The notes under the pieces were generated by a model. It was not told the DNA's origin. It saw nothing but the letters and a program-made list of their open reading frames with translations, and did not search any database. This document shows positions 53,996 through 62,759 of a stretch of 64,000 nucleotides of DNA, one piece after another. Within the stretch, counting starts at the first letter, position 1. Every line of letters begins with the position of its first letter. The position numbers were made by a program, and so were the translations under genes. Origin of the DNA: Cytophagales bacterium (GTDB taxonomy: Bacteria; Bacteroidota; Bacteroidia; Cytophagales; Microscillaceae); NCBI GenBank assembly GCA_013298075.1, contig JAAFJG010000002.1, positions 82,159-146,158 on the forward strand, given 5' to 3'.

Positions 53996-55240
53996 TTATT
54001 TTTTATTTTTTGGTAAATATTTCAAAATACTTAATTTATTTTCGTCCCATATTTCTTCGGCTGTTTCTAATAATTGTTCTGCGGATAATTTTCGAATTTG
54101 AGCAAAAATATGTTCTATATTTTCAATTTTTTCACTATCTAATAAACTTTTTCCCATCATCAACATAAAATTTTGATTGCTTTCTTCAGCCATTGCTAAT
54201 TGTCCCAAAACTTGTTCTTTGGCTTTATGCAGTTGTATCGGGGTGAGTTTTTGAGTACGCATTTTTTTTAATTCTTTCAAAACTAAATCCAAACTTTTAT
54301 CGACTTGTTTTGGCTCTGTGGCAAAATAAACGGCAAATAAACCTGTGTCTGTATAAGGTTGATAATTTGCCTCCACAGAATAAACAAAACCGTGTTTTTC
54401 TCTCAAAGACCAATTTAAGCGGGAATTAAGCGCAGGTCCGCCCAAAATATTACATAAAATAAAAAAAGGTAATCTTTTTTCGTCTTGTAAAGAATACGCT
54501 TGATTTCCTATCGCACAATGTCCTTGCGTAACTTGGTGAAATTTTGTAACATTTTTAGGTGAATAATCAACAAAAGAATTTCTTTGTTTTTGATTATATT
54601 TGGCAGGAATATGACTTAAATATTTTTCTGCTAATTTCTTTACTTTCGAAAAAGGTTGCGGAGAAACAGACGAAAATATAATTTCATTCGTATTGATATT
54701 ATCTTCTATAAATATTTGAAAATCATTTTGTTTGAAACTTGAAACGCTTTTATTTGTCCCCAAAATATTGTAACCCAAAGCGTGTCCTTCAAAAATAATT
54801 CCATCAAATTCATCTTGCAAATTATCTTCAGGCGAATCGGCATACATTGCCATTTCTTCCAAAATAACTCCTCTTTCTGTTTCAATTTGATGCGTTGGAA
54901 AAGTTGGCTCAAAAGTAATATCACTCAATAACTCGAAGGCTCTTTCATAATGTTTATCCAAAAAAGAAGCATAAAAACAAATTTTTTCTTTGGTTGTATA
55001 AGCGTTTATTTCACCTCCTACGGCTTCTAATCGGTTTAATATATGAAAAGCATTTCGTTTTTTTGTACCTTTAAAAGCCATGTGTTCCCAAAAATGCGCC
55101 AAGCCTTGTTGCGTTATTTTTTCATCTCTACTTCCGATATTGAGAATAAAACCACAATGGGCAATTTGAGTATGTTGGACTGTTTTATGTACCAAACGCA
55201 AGCCATTTGGCAAGGTATGATATTCGATTATATTATTCAA
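53996..55240 (-). CDS. M16 family zinc peptidase
   Basis: The 414-residue protein has the inverted zinc motif HFWEHMAFKGTKKRN (HxxEH) near residue 47 and the third ligand Glu in ERGVILEEMAMY near 122. The C-terminal M16 half (RLNWSLREKHGFVYSVEANYQPYTDTGLFAVYF) includes the paired Arg-Tyr substrate residues. It corresponds to one full catalytic unit of the PqqL/MPP-like group. No signal peptide is seen at the N-terminus (MNNIIEYHTLPNGLRLV), so it is probably cytoplasmic or peripheral and degrades peptides. The gene is alone and divergent from the next, with 140 bp between starts. Confidence 0.92.
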   Translation of the reverse strand: MNNIIEYHTLPNGLRLVHKTVQHTQIAHCGFILNIGSRDEKITQQGLAHFWEHMAFKGTKKRNAFHILNRLEAVGGEINAYTTKEKICFYASFLDKHYERAFELLSDITFEPTFPTHQIETERGVILEEMAMYADSPEDNLQDEFDGIIFEGHALGYNILGTNKSVSSFKQNDFQIFIEDNINTNEIIFSSVSPQPFSKVKKLAEKYLSHIPAKYNQKQRNSFVDYSPKNVTKFHQVTQGHCAIGNQAYSLQDEKRLPFFILCNILGGPALNSRLNWSLREKHGFVYSVEANYQPYTDTGLFAVYFATEPKQVDKSLDLVLKELKKMRTQKLTPIQLHKAKEQVLGQLAMAEESNQNFMLMMGKSLLDSEKIENIEHIFAQIRKLSAEQLLETAEEIWDENKLSILKYLPKNKK

Positions 55241-55337
55241 AATAATAAGTGTTAGTTATTTTTTATTGGTTGCAAAGATATACAAAAAAATTAGAAAATA
55301 AAAACAGACAAATAATTAGAAATATTTTTATTTTATT

Positions 55338-55345
55338 TATCTTTG
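55338..55345 (+). promoter_or_regulatory. -7 box before the HELTH metallopeptidase gene
   Basis: TATCTTTG followed by CG lies 35 bp before the ATG. No clear -33 TTG stands at the right distance. Confidence 0.5.
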
Positions 55346-55380
55346 CGAAAAGTTATATTCCTATTTATTTTTAACTCAAA

Positions 55381-56433
55381 ATGACAAGAAAAAAAATATT
55401 TTCTATCCTAAAAAAAAGTTTTTATGGCTTTTTAATCCTTAGTGCTGTGGTGTTGCTTTGGTATGGCGAATTGGTTGTGTATGGCATTAGGCAAGGAATA
55501 GGGCAATTTCAGTTGATATGGTATGCCAAAGATTTTAAAACTTTTTTGAAAGAAAGTAAATATCACGACACACTCAAAACCAAATTTGCGTATAAATTAG
55601 AACTCATCAAATCTATCAAAAAATTTGCGGTAGATAGTTTGGGAATGAAAAATGTGGGGAGTTATGAAAAAATATTTGACCAAAAAAATAAACCGCTTTT
55701 ATGGGCTGTTACCGCTTGCGAACCTTATCAATTTGTGCCTTACACTTGGGATTATGGTCCGTTGGGTTTGATGCCTTACAAAGGTTTTTTTGATTCTACT
55801 TCTGCCCAAAAATTAGCCCATTCTTTAGAAAAAAGAGGATATGATGTCAATATTTTTAAGCCTTCTGCGTGGTCAACTTTGGGTTGGTTATCTGACCCTG
55901 TGCTTTCTACTATGTTATATTGGCAAGAAGGAGATTTGGCAAGTTTGATTATTCACGAGCTCACACATGGCACCATTTGGGTAACAGGTGATGTGGAATA
56001 TAACGAAAATTTGGCTGATTTTATTGGTGATGAAGGGGCTTTGTTGTTTATGAAACATCATTATGGAAAAAATTCTAAACAAGAGAAAAAATTTGTGGAA
56101 GCAAATATCGACAATGAAATTTTTTTTAGGTATGCACTCAAAAGCACCAAAAAATTAGATAGTTTATATAAATCGTTTTCTAAAGATAATTCTGAAAAAT
56201 TTAAAAAAGATAAAAAAGAAGAAGTAATTATTCAAATTATAAACGGATTAGCGGATATTGGTTTGTATAATGGTGCAAAATACGCCAAAAAATACCGCAA
56301 AAAATTACCTAATAATGCTTTTTTTATGAATTTTATGCGGTATAGAGCCAAACAAGACGATTTTAAAAAGGAATTTCAGGAAGTAAGCAAAGGCAATTTG
56401 AAAAAATATATTCAATATTTAAAAAGTAAATAA
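55381..56433 (+). CDS. Predicted zinc aminopeptidase (COG4324 type)
   Basis: An N-terminal membrane anchor (FYGFLILSAVVLLWYGELVVYG, residues ~14-35) is followed by a soluble domain with a gluzincin-like motif IIHELTHGTIW near residue 193, then EYNENLADFIGDEGALLF. Here the HExxH supplies two zinc ligands, and the NEN...D-G region the third ligand and fold contacts. RQGIGQFQLIW is a conserved stretch of this predicted aminopeptidase family. The 350-residue length is usual. The substrate is unknown and activity is inferred from the motif. It stands alone, with a TAnnTTTG box upstream; the Rpn-like gene follows after 85 bp. Confidence 0.85.
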   Translation: MTRKKIFSILKKSFYGFLILSAVVLLWYGELVVYGIRQGIGQFQLIWYAKDFKTFLKESKYHDTLKTKFAYKLELIKSIKKFAVDSLGMKNVGSYEKIFDQKNKPLLWAVTACEPYQFVPYTWDYGPLGLMPYKGFFDSTSAQKLAHSLEKRGYDVNIFKPSAWSTLGWLSDPVLSTMLYWQEGDLASLIIHELTHGTIWVTGDVEYNENLADFIGDEGALLFMKHHYGKNSKQEKKFVEANIDNEIFFRYALKSTKKLDSLYKSFSKDNSEKFKKDKKEEVIIQIINGLADIGLYNGAKYAKKYRKKLPNNAFFMNFMRYRAKQDDFKKEFQEVSKGNLKKYIQYLKSK

Positions 56434-56518
56434 TCATTAAAATTTCACTTATTTAAAAAATAAAATGTAATTTTTTTCGTTATAATTTGAAACAGAATAA
56501 ACAAAACTAAAAAATAAA

Positions 56519-57427
56519 ATGGCAACTATTGATATTGAAATTAGTAAAGATTTACTTTGGAAAGTAATGATTGAAGAATTATCTTTTGAATTTATGGATT
56601 ATTTTTTACCTGAATGGGCAGAAAATAATGTGGATAGAAATAAACCTTGTGAATTTTTGGACACAGAATTAGCACAAATTCAAGATAAAACCGCTTTGGG
56701 TTTAAAAAGAGCCGATAAACTTATCAAAGTTTTTTTGAAAGATGGGACAGAAAAATTTATTTATTTTCATATCGAAGTGCAAGGATATAAAGATGATAAT
56801 TTTTCAGAAAGAATGTTTAAAACTTTTTATCGACTTTTTGATAAATATGCTCCCGAAAAAATAATGGCTTTTGCGATATACAGTGATGAAAATAAAAATT
56901 ATCAACCATCTCAATTTGTATATGAGTATGAAAAAACACATATAACTTATAGGTTCGAAACATTCAAAATATTAAATAAACCTTTGAATGAATTAAATAT
57001 CAAAGACAATATTTTTAGTTTTGTGATGTTGGCGGTTCGCAGGGCTTTAGATAAAAAATCTCAAAAAGATGCAGCACAACTAAAATGGAAAACGGAGTTG
57101 ATAAAAGATTTAGTAGCGGCAGGTTACAGTGATAAAAAAATCGATCACGTTTTATACTTTATTTATCACTACATTAAAATCAAGGAAAATACAATAACTC
57201 AAAAATTAAATAGTAATATTGCTATTATCACTAAACAAGAAAAGAAAATGAGCATATTAGAAGTAATACAAAACACTTACTTTGAAGCAGGCGAAGCAAG
57301 AGGCGAAGCAAAAGCCAAAAATGAAATGATATTCAAATGCCTTTTAAAAGGTATGAAAGTTTCTGAAGTAGCTAATCTTTTAGATATTTCAACAGAATAT
57401 ATTCAAGAATTGATAAGCAAAAAATAA
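56519..57427 (+). CDS. Rpn/PDDEXK_2 family nuclease or transposase-related protein
   Basis: The 302-residue protein begins MATIDIEISKDLLWKVMIEEL and has the PD-(D/E)XK pattern of the Rpn group. The Asp lies in KRADKLIKVFL near residue 64, and E-x-Q replaces E-x-K in FIYFHIEVQGYKDDNFSERMFKTFYRLFDKY near residue 83. A helical region with GEARGEAKAKNEM follows. The C-terminus (MKVSEVANLLDISTEYIQELI) is a helix-turn-helix-like segment. Relatives promote RecA-independent recombination or act as phage-defence toxins. Copies are often numerous in cyanobacteria and Bacteroidota genomes and can be mobile, but no inverted ends are visible here. Cytoplasmic. Confidence 0.8.
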   Translation: MATIDIEISKDLLWKVMIEELSFEFMDYFLPEWAENNVDRNKPCEFLDTELAQIQDKTALGLKRADKLIKVFLKDGTEKFIYFHIEVQGYKDDNFSERMFKTFYRLFDKYAPEKIMAFAIYSDENKNYQPSQFVYEYEKTHITYRFETFKILNKPLNELNIKDNIFSFVMLAVRRALDKKSQKDAAQLKWKTELIKDLVAAGYSDKKIDHVLYFIYHYIKIKENTITQKLNSNIAIITKQEKKMSILEVIQNTYFEAGEARGEAKAKNEMIFKCLLKGMKVSEVANLLDISTEYIQELISKK

Positions 57428-57516
57428 GTTTTTTTTAATTAAAATATACTTTTTTTGTATATGTATCAAAAAAAATTACTAATTTTGAGCCTATAAGAAA
57501 ATATCAAAATAAAACT

Positions 57517-59493
57517 ATGAAACTGATTAAAGTTGGTGCTGTTGTTCTTAATCAAACGCCTTTGGATTGGAACAATAATAAGAAAAATATCATCAATGCT
57601 ATTAAAGAAGCACGCAAACAAGAAATTACTTTGTTGTGTTTGCCCGAATTGTGCATTACAGGATATGGCTGCGAAGATGCGTTTTATGCCCCTCATTTGC
57701 ACGCCTCCGCACTCAAAATGCTTACCGAAATTGTACCCGAAACGCAAGGAATGATAGTTTCTGTCGGTTTGCCTGTCGTAGTACAAAATAAACTTTTTAA
57801 TGTAGCTTGTTTGATTTCAGATGCACAAATTGTTGGTTTTGTTGCCAAACGTTTTTTAGCTGGAGATGGAATTCATTATGAACCGCGTTGGTTTATGCCT
57901 TGGAAACAAGGAGAAAAAACTTTGATAGAAATTGAGGGTAAAAAATACCCAATCGGTGATTATTTTTTCAAAATTGGAGGAGTAAAAATTGGTTTCGAAA
58001 TTTGTGAAGATGCTTGGGTGGCAAATCGCCCGGGAAGAAGTTTATATGAAGCAGGTGTAGAAATTATTTTAAATCCAAGTGCCTCTCATTTTGCTTTTGG
58101 TAAAATTGATGTTCGAAAAAGATTTGTTTTAGAAGGTTCACGCTCTTTTGGCGTTACTTATTTATACGCTAATTTGTTAGGAAATGAAGCAGGAAGAGCA
58201 ATTTATGATGGCGGTGCATTGATTGCAAGTAATGGTGAAATGTTGGCAGTAGGAGAGAGGTTGGGTTTTCACGATTATTTAATCACGTCAGCCACGATAG
58301 ATGTTGATATAAATAAAATTTCTCAAATCACCAATCGCGCACCTTTTCAGCACGTTAGTTTGGAAGAAAATTGTTTACAAACCGAGTTTCATTATCCAAA
58401 TGTAATTCCATTGCCCAAACAAATTGCTCTGGCAACTTGGGAAATGAGTAATTTTATCAAAGAAGAAGAATTTACACGCGTGTTGGTCTTGGGTTTATAT
58501 GATTATATGCGAAAAAGCCGTTCTAATGGCTTTGTGATTTCTTTGAGTGGTGGAGCAGATTCGTCTGCGTTGGCTTGTTTGTGTAGATTGGTTTTTGAAA
58601 TGGGTATTGAAAATATTGGTTTTGATAAATTTATGGAAAAAATAAGTTATCTCAAAAACAGCAAAGAAATGACTGATGCTAATATTTTAACTAAAAATTT
58701 ACTGACTTGTGTCTATCAGGCAAGTAAAAATAGTGGTGATATTACGCAAAATGCTGCCGAAAAATTGGCTACAGCTTTGAATGCGTCTTATTTTTCTTTG
58801 TTTATAGGTGATTTAGTTACAGATTATCAAACCATTATCGAGGAGAGTTTAGGGCGTGCTTTGACTTGGCAAAATGATGATGTTACTCTACAAAATATTC
58901 AAGCAAGGGTACGTTCTCCGAGTATTTGGATGTTTGCTAATATCAAAAACGCTTTGTTATTATCTACTTCTAATCGTTCTGAGGCAGCGGTTGGATACGC
59001 AACTATGGACGGAGATACTTCGGGTGGATTAAGTCCGATTGCAGGAATTGATAAGGCATTTTTAAGACAATGGTTGCGTTGGTTAGAAAAAGAAGGCATC
59101 AATAAAACTAAAAAAATTGAGGCGTTGCATTTTGTAAACGAACAACAACCTACGGCTGAATTGCGTCCTGCAGAAAATAAACAAACTGATGAAGCCGATT
59201 TAATGCCTTATGATTTGCTTGATGATATTGAAGAATTGGCGATTCGAGATAAAAAATCTCCGATTGAATGTTTTTATTTTTTACAAGCAAAATATGTAAA
59301 TTATTCAACTGACCAATTAAAAGAATGGACTGCTAAATTTTTTAGGTTATGGTGTAGAAATCAGTGGAAAAGAGAAAGATATGCGCCCTCTTTTCATGTA
59401 GATGATAAAAATTTAGACCCAAAAACTTGGTGTAGATTTCCTATTTTGTCGGGCGGATTTGAAGTGGAATTAAAGGCTTTGATGAATTTGTAA
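57517..59493 (+). CDS. nadE: Glutamine-dependent NAD+ synthetase
   Basis: The 658-residue fusion has an N-terminal nitrilase-type glutaminase (residues ~1-290; Glu in LCLPELCITGYG, Lys in the KRFLAGDG region, Cys in GFEICEDAW). The C-terminal ATP-pyrophosphatase synthetase (~320-650) has the P-loop SLSGGADSSALACLC, with STSNRSEAAVGYATMDGD and QPTAELRP. It amidates nicotinate adenine dinucleotide to NAD+ using ammonia tunnelled from glutamine. The length matches the long form common in Bacteroidota. All catalytic residues look present. A T9SS or stress link is not suggested. The 296 bp downstream hold two palindromic repeats and no gene. Confidence 0.95.
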   Translation: MKLIKVGAVVLNQTPLDWNNNKKNIINAIKEARKQEITLLCLPELCITGYGCEDAFYAPHLHASALKMLTEIVPETQGMIVSVGLPVVVQNKLFNVACLISDAQIVGFVAKRFLAGDGIHYEPRWFMPWKQGEKTLIEIEGKKYPIGDYFFKIGGVKIGFEICEDAWVANRPGRSLYEAGVEIILNPSASHFAFGKIDVRKRFVLEGSRSFGVTYLYANLLGNEAGRAIYDGGALIASNGEMLAVGERLGFHDYLITSATIDVDINKISQITNRAPFQHVSLEENCLQTEFHYPNVIPLPKQIALATWEMSNFIKEEEFTRVLVLGLYDYMRKSRSNGFVISLSGGADSSALACLCRLVFEMGIENIGFDKFMEKISYLKNSKEMTDANILTKNLLTCVYQASKNSGDITQNAAEKLATALNASYFSLFIGDLVTDYQTIIEESLGRALTWQNDDVTLQNIQARVRSPSIWMFANIKNALLLSTSNRSEAAVGYATMDGDTSGGLSPIAGIDKAFLRQWLRWLEKEGINKTKKIEALHFVNEQQPTAELRPAENKQTDEADLMPYDLLDDIEELAIRDKKSPIECFYFLQAKYVNYSTDQLKEWTAKFFRLWCRNQWKRERYAPSFHVDDKNLDPKTWCRFPILSGGFEVELKALMNL

Positions 59494-59525
59494 TGATTTA
59501 ATACCCTAAAAATTTATTTATCCTA

Positions 59526-59581
59526 TTTTTCATTTTGGAGTTTGTCAAGTCTGGCGACATTGACAAACTCCAAATGAAAAA
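59526..59581. repeat. Long hairpin repeat after nadE, copy 1
   Basis: TTTGGAGTTTGTCA and its exact complement flank a 14-nt loop (AGTCTGGCGACAT region). With one bulged base the arms extend to ~21 bp (59526-59546, 59561-59581). It may end nadE transcripts. Confidence 0.75.
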
Positions 59582-59608
59582 TTTAGAAGGCAAAAAAATC
59601 GGTTTTAC

Positions 59609-59655
59609 TTTTTTTTCGGAGGTTGTCAAGGCTGCGACGTGGATAACCCTAAATT
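59609..59655. repeat. Degenerate second copy of the hairpin repeat
   Basis: CGGAGGTTGTCAAGGCTGCG and the following bases match copy 1 at most positions, but the arms no longer pair well (GGAGGTTGTC against GGATAACCC). It suggests a repeat family rather than a single terminator. Confidence 0.55.
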
Positions 59656-59789
59656 ACAATCAAAAGTTCAATATACACATATTCCAAAAATACAAATGTA
59701 TATATATCCCCAAAAAAATTTTGTATACCTGTCTGGAAATTAACCCTATATGCAGTATATACTTCATATATGTACAAAAAATAATAAAC

Positions 59790-60845
59790 CTATAAACTAT
59801 CCACTCTACAAAGACGCAAACCTATATGGCTGCGCCTGGAAGTAGATGGATATCGTCTACGACTAGTAATACGACAAGTGCTTGCGTTATAGCTCCAATC
59901 ACCTCCACGACAAACGAGGAAAGAGCCAGAGGAAGCAGGATATTTGGCATACGTATCTACATAAAAATCTTGACACCATTCCCACACATTACCCGACATA
60001 TCATAAATACCTAATTCATTGGGAGAAAGTGTGGCAACAATGTGCGTTTTACTTCCTGAGTTCCTACCATACCATGCTACTTCTTTTAAATTATTACTTC
60101 CTGAATATTTTGTTTTTTTAGTTGATTTTCCTCCTCGTGCTGCATATTCCCATTGTGCTTCCGAAGGCAAAGTATAAGTTTTACCTGTTAATTTATTCAA
60201 TTTAGGTAAAAAATCATTGATGATGTCATCATAACTTACTTTTTCAGCAGGACAATCATCACAGTTTTTAAAGTAACTTGAATCTATTCCCATGACTAAT
60301 TTCCATAGTTTTTGAGTTACTTCGGTTTCCGCTATATAATAATCTTTAAGCGTTATTTGTTTAGTTGTCTTCTCGTTAGGCTCGCAATCATCACCTTGTT
60401 CTGAGGTGCAGCCCATTGTGAAAGTCCCTCCTTCTACATAAATCATTTTAAAATCAATACCTTTGATGGTTTCGATATAGGTTTCTTCTTTGGTTTTAAG
60501 TTTAGATACGCTCTCACTATAGCGTGCTTTTACTTTAAACACAAAATTATCACCTTGCAGTGTTTTTATATCCTCAGTAATTGCCCATATTATTTGTCTT
60601 TCTCCTCTTGTTATATTCTTCCCTATATCTCCTCTCAAATTTTGTATTCTGGGCGTATAATAAGGTTTTGTTCCTTGATAAAGTTGTACGCTTATATCAA
60701 AAGTTTGACTATCATCAGCAGCCATGAGTTCATAATTGATGATAATTTCTTCTCCTCGTTGTATTGCTTCTACGTTTTTGACTTGTTGTGCTATTGCATA
60801 CGCATACATACAAAATAAACATAAAAAAAGGATTATTTTTTTCAT
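59790..60845 (-). CDS. Secreted FGE-fold (SUMF1 family) protein with N-terminal beta domain
   Basis: A signal peptide (MKKIILFLCLFCMYAYAIAQ) precedes a beta-sandwich domain of ~110 residues (VKNVEAIQRGEEIIINYELMAAD...). An FGE fold follows: MIYVEGGTFTMGCTSEQGDDCE, YIAETEVTQKLWKLVMG, YTLPSEAQWEYAARGGK, GIYDMSGNVWEWCQDFY and the end CRGGDWSYNASTCRITSRRR. Of the two catalytic cysteines of true FGE only the second position (STC) may be present, so enzymatic activity is doubtful. The protein is last in a leftward operon after the adenylyl cyclase (18 bp) and the caspase-like gene. The same beta-domain plus FGE architecture is common in Bacteroidota envelope proteins. I infer a binding or signalling role linked to the two upstream proteins. 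Confidence 0.82.
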   Translation of the reverse strand: MKKIILFLCLFCMYAYAIAQQVKNVEAIQRGEEIIINYELMAADDSQTFDISVQLYQGTKPYYTPRIQNLRGDIGKNITRGERQIIWAITEDIKTLQGDNFVFKVKARYSESVSKLKTKEETYIETIKGIDFKMIYVEGGTFTMGCTSEQGDDCEPNEKTTKQITLKDYYIAETEVTQKLWKLVMGIDSSYFKNCDDCPAEKVSYDDIINDFLPKLNKLTGKTYTLPSEAQWEYAARGGKSTKKTKYSGSNNLKEVAWYGRNSGSKTHIVATLSPNELGIYDMSGNVWEWCQDFYVDTYAKYPASSGSFLVCRGGDWSYNASTCRITSRRRYPSTSRRSHIGLRLCRVDSL

Positions 60846-60863
60846 ATATTTTTTTCTGTTTTT

Positions 60864-62714
60864 TTACGAAATCAATCCTACTTCTTTTTTTAATTTATCA
60901 TTGGCTTCGAGTCCATCTTTATCTTTTGCAAAGTCTTTTTTCAGTCTTTCTACAAAATAAGCGTGTTTTGTGCCTTCTCCTTTGTTTTTTAGTTCAATTT
61001 CTCCTCTGTCTATGACCTCAAAATAATCTTTGACTAATTCGTAAGTATCAATGGTAATATTTACCTTTTCGACTTCTCCTTTGCTTTCCATTCTTGAGGC
61101 GATATTTACGTCATCTCCCCAAATATCATAAGCGTATCTTTGTTTACCTATCACACCCGCCACCACATTACCCGAATGAATACCCAAACGCACACGCCAT
61201 GCGTGACGCTTTGCGGCTACGTTTTCTTGGTATTTTTTACGCATCCACTGTTGGATTTTGAGAGCCGCCAAAATAATATGAACAGCGTGATGAGTATGGG
61301 GTTTAAAAATACCCGCCACACCCATATAACAATCGCCAATGGTTTTGATTCTTTCTATCCCAAATTCTTTACAAATATTGTCCATTTCTGTAAAAGTTTC
61401 ATCTATCAGTTTAATCAATTCGCCTTCAGGAGTTTTATTATTTTCTTTTAAAGCCTCTCTTTGTGCTACCAATTCTTTGCCTGTAACAGAAAAACCATTG
61501 ACATCTGCGAATAAAATAGACGTATTTTCGTATCTTTTGGGCGCTACTTTATTGGTAGTTTTGATTTCTTCTACAATATCTTTGGGCAAAATGCTATACA
61601 AAATATTGTCTGTTTTTTGTCTTTCTTGTTTGAGTAATAATTGCGTTTGCCAAAATTTGACTATCACGCATACAGAAGCAAACCAAAAAAAGCCAATAAT
61701 TTGACCTATTAACGTATAAATTAAAAATGACCACACCAAAAACCATAAAAAATATCCTCCAATATATACGCCCGCATTTATCCAACGCATATCAAGTTTG
61801 ATAAACCAAGTATAAACACTTACAAAAATACCTACGAAAATCAAAAATAAGAATAAAAAATTGCTTTTATGATTACCCGCTTCCAAATTCAAAAAAATAT
61901 TTGCTAATATTAAACCTCCCGCCATTTCATCATCTAAGATAGTAAAATGTTTATCGGTTTCAAAATTTCCAAGAATGATAATTTTATTTTTCACTAATTT
62001 TTTAAAAGTAGCATCGTCCACGTCTTCTTCATCAATCAAAGTAGCTAAAGTTTCGAGGTTTCCTTTGGTAATATCAATATCTTTGCTCAATAAAAAATAA
62101 TCGATATTCAAAGCGTTATGTGTTAAATAGTCTGTTTTTTCTTTGGGATATAAAGTTTGATACATCACCAAAGGCAGACTTTTTCCTTGATTAGATTGTC
62201 CTTGAAAAAGTGGATATTTGAGTAAATAACGCCCCACACGCGTATAATCTGTGGAAGCAGTTGGCAGGGCGGGAAATATATTTTTAACGCCTTGATGACT
62301 TGGAAAAATGGTTTTTTTGGCGTTATACAATGCTTTTTCTAAACGTTTATCAATCAACGAATCACTTGCCAAATCAAAACGAATATCACACAAAAAATAA
62401 CGATAATCATACTCAATACTTGCCAAACGTTCCACAAACTTAGTCAATTTTTCTCGGTCTGTGATAATAATTTTGCCTTCGCTGATATTTTGTTTGGAAG
62501 CAATAGTCGCAATATCTTGACTAACATCTATAAACAAAAATTCTTTTGATTTATCTTTGTCTTGTCCTTTTTTGATTACTCCTCTGAATATTTTAGTTAA
62601 AAATTCATCAGACAAACCCAAAAAATTAGTATTGCTATAATGATGAAAATAATAAGACAACACACTTGAAAAAAGTGCAATAGAAACAATCAAAATAAAA
62701 AATATTTTTTTCAT
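60864..62714 (-). CDS. CHASE2-type receptor adenylyl cyclase
   Basis: The 616-residue protein has an N-terminal membrane helix (IFFILIVSIALFSSVLSYYF), a ~260-residue extracytoplasmic CHASE2-like domain (EFLFIDVSQDIATIA, YDYRYFLCDIRFDL), then three membrane helices (FLFLFLIFVGIFVSVYTWF, WINAGVYIGGYFLWFLV, FLIYTLIGQIIGFFWFA). A class III cyclase domain occupies ~390-590. Metal Asp residues lie in SILFADVNGF and IKTIGDCYMG; WGDDVNIASRM supplies the transition-state Asn and Arg. The Lys of IKTIGD and the Asp of YDIWGDD are the adenine-selecting pair of known adenylyl cyclases, so cAMP is the expected product. The sensor ligand is unknown. It sits between the caspase-like gene (46-bp gap) and the FGE gene (18-bp gap). 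Confidence 0.92.
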   Translation of the reverse strand: MKKIFFILIVSIALFSSVLSYYFHHYSNTNFLGLSDEFLTKIFRGVIKKGQDKDKSKEFLFIDVSQDIATIASKQNISEGKIIITDREKLTKFVERLASIEYDYRYFLCDIRFDLASDSLIDKRLEKALYNAKKTIFPSHQGVKNIFPALPTASTDYTRVGRYLLKYPLFQGQSNQGKSLPLVMYQTLYPKEKTDYLTHNALNIDYFLLSKDIDITKGNLETLATLIDEEDVDDATFKKLVKNKIIILGNFETDKHFTILDDEMAGGLILANIFLNLEAGNHKSNFLFLFLIFVGIFVSVYTWFIKLDMRWINAGVYIGGYFLWFLVWSFLIYTLIGQIIGFFWFASVCVIVKFWQTQLLLKQERQKTDNILYSILPKDIVEEIKTTNKVAPKRYENTSILFADVNGFSVTGKELVAQREALKENNKTPEGELIKLIDETFTEMDNICKEFGIERIKTIGDCYMGVAGIFKPHTHHAVHIILAALKIQQWMRKKYQENVAAKRHAWRVRLGIHSGNVVAGVIGKQRYAYDIWGDDVNIASRMESKGEVEKVNITIDTYELVKDYFEVIDRGEIELKNKGEGTKHAYFVERLKKDFAKDKDGLEANDKLKKEVGLIS

Positions 62715-62759
62715 AGATATTTAGGTTTTTAGATAGCACTTATTTGAAAAGTATGGTTA

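Noticed and set aside
56519..57427. Complete insertion sequence around the Rpn-like gene
   Set aside because: No inverted ends or target duplication were found on either side.
59535..59795. 86-codon open frame after nadE
   Set aside because: It runs through the hairpin repeats, has no recognisable domain and unlike composition, and overlaps the end of the FGE gene.
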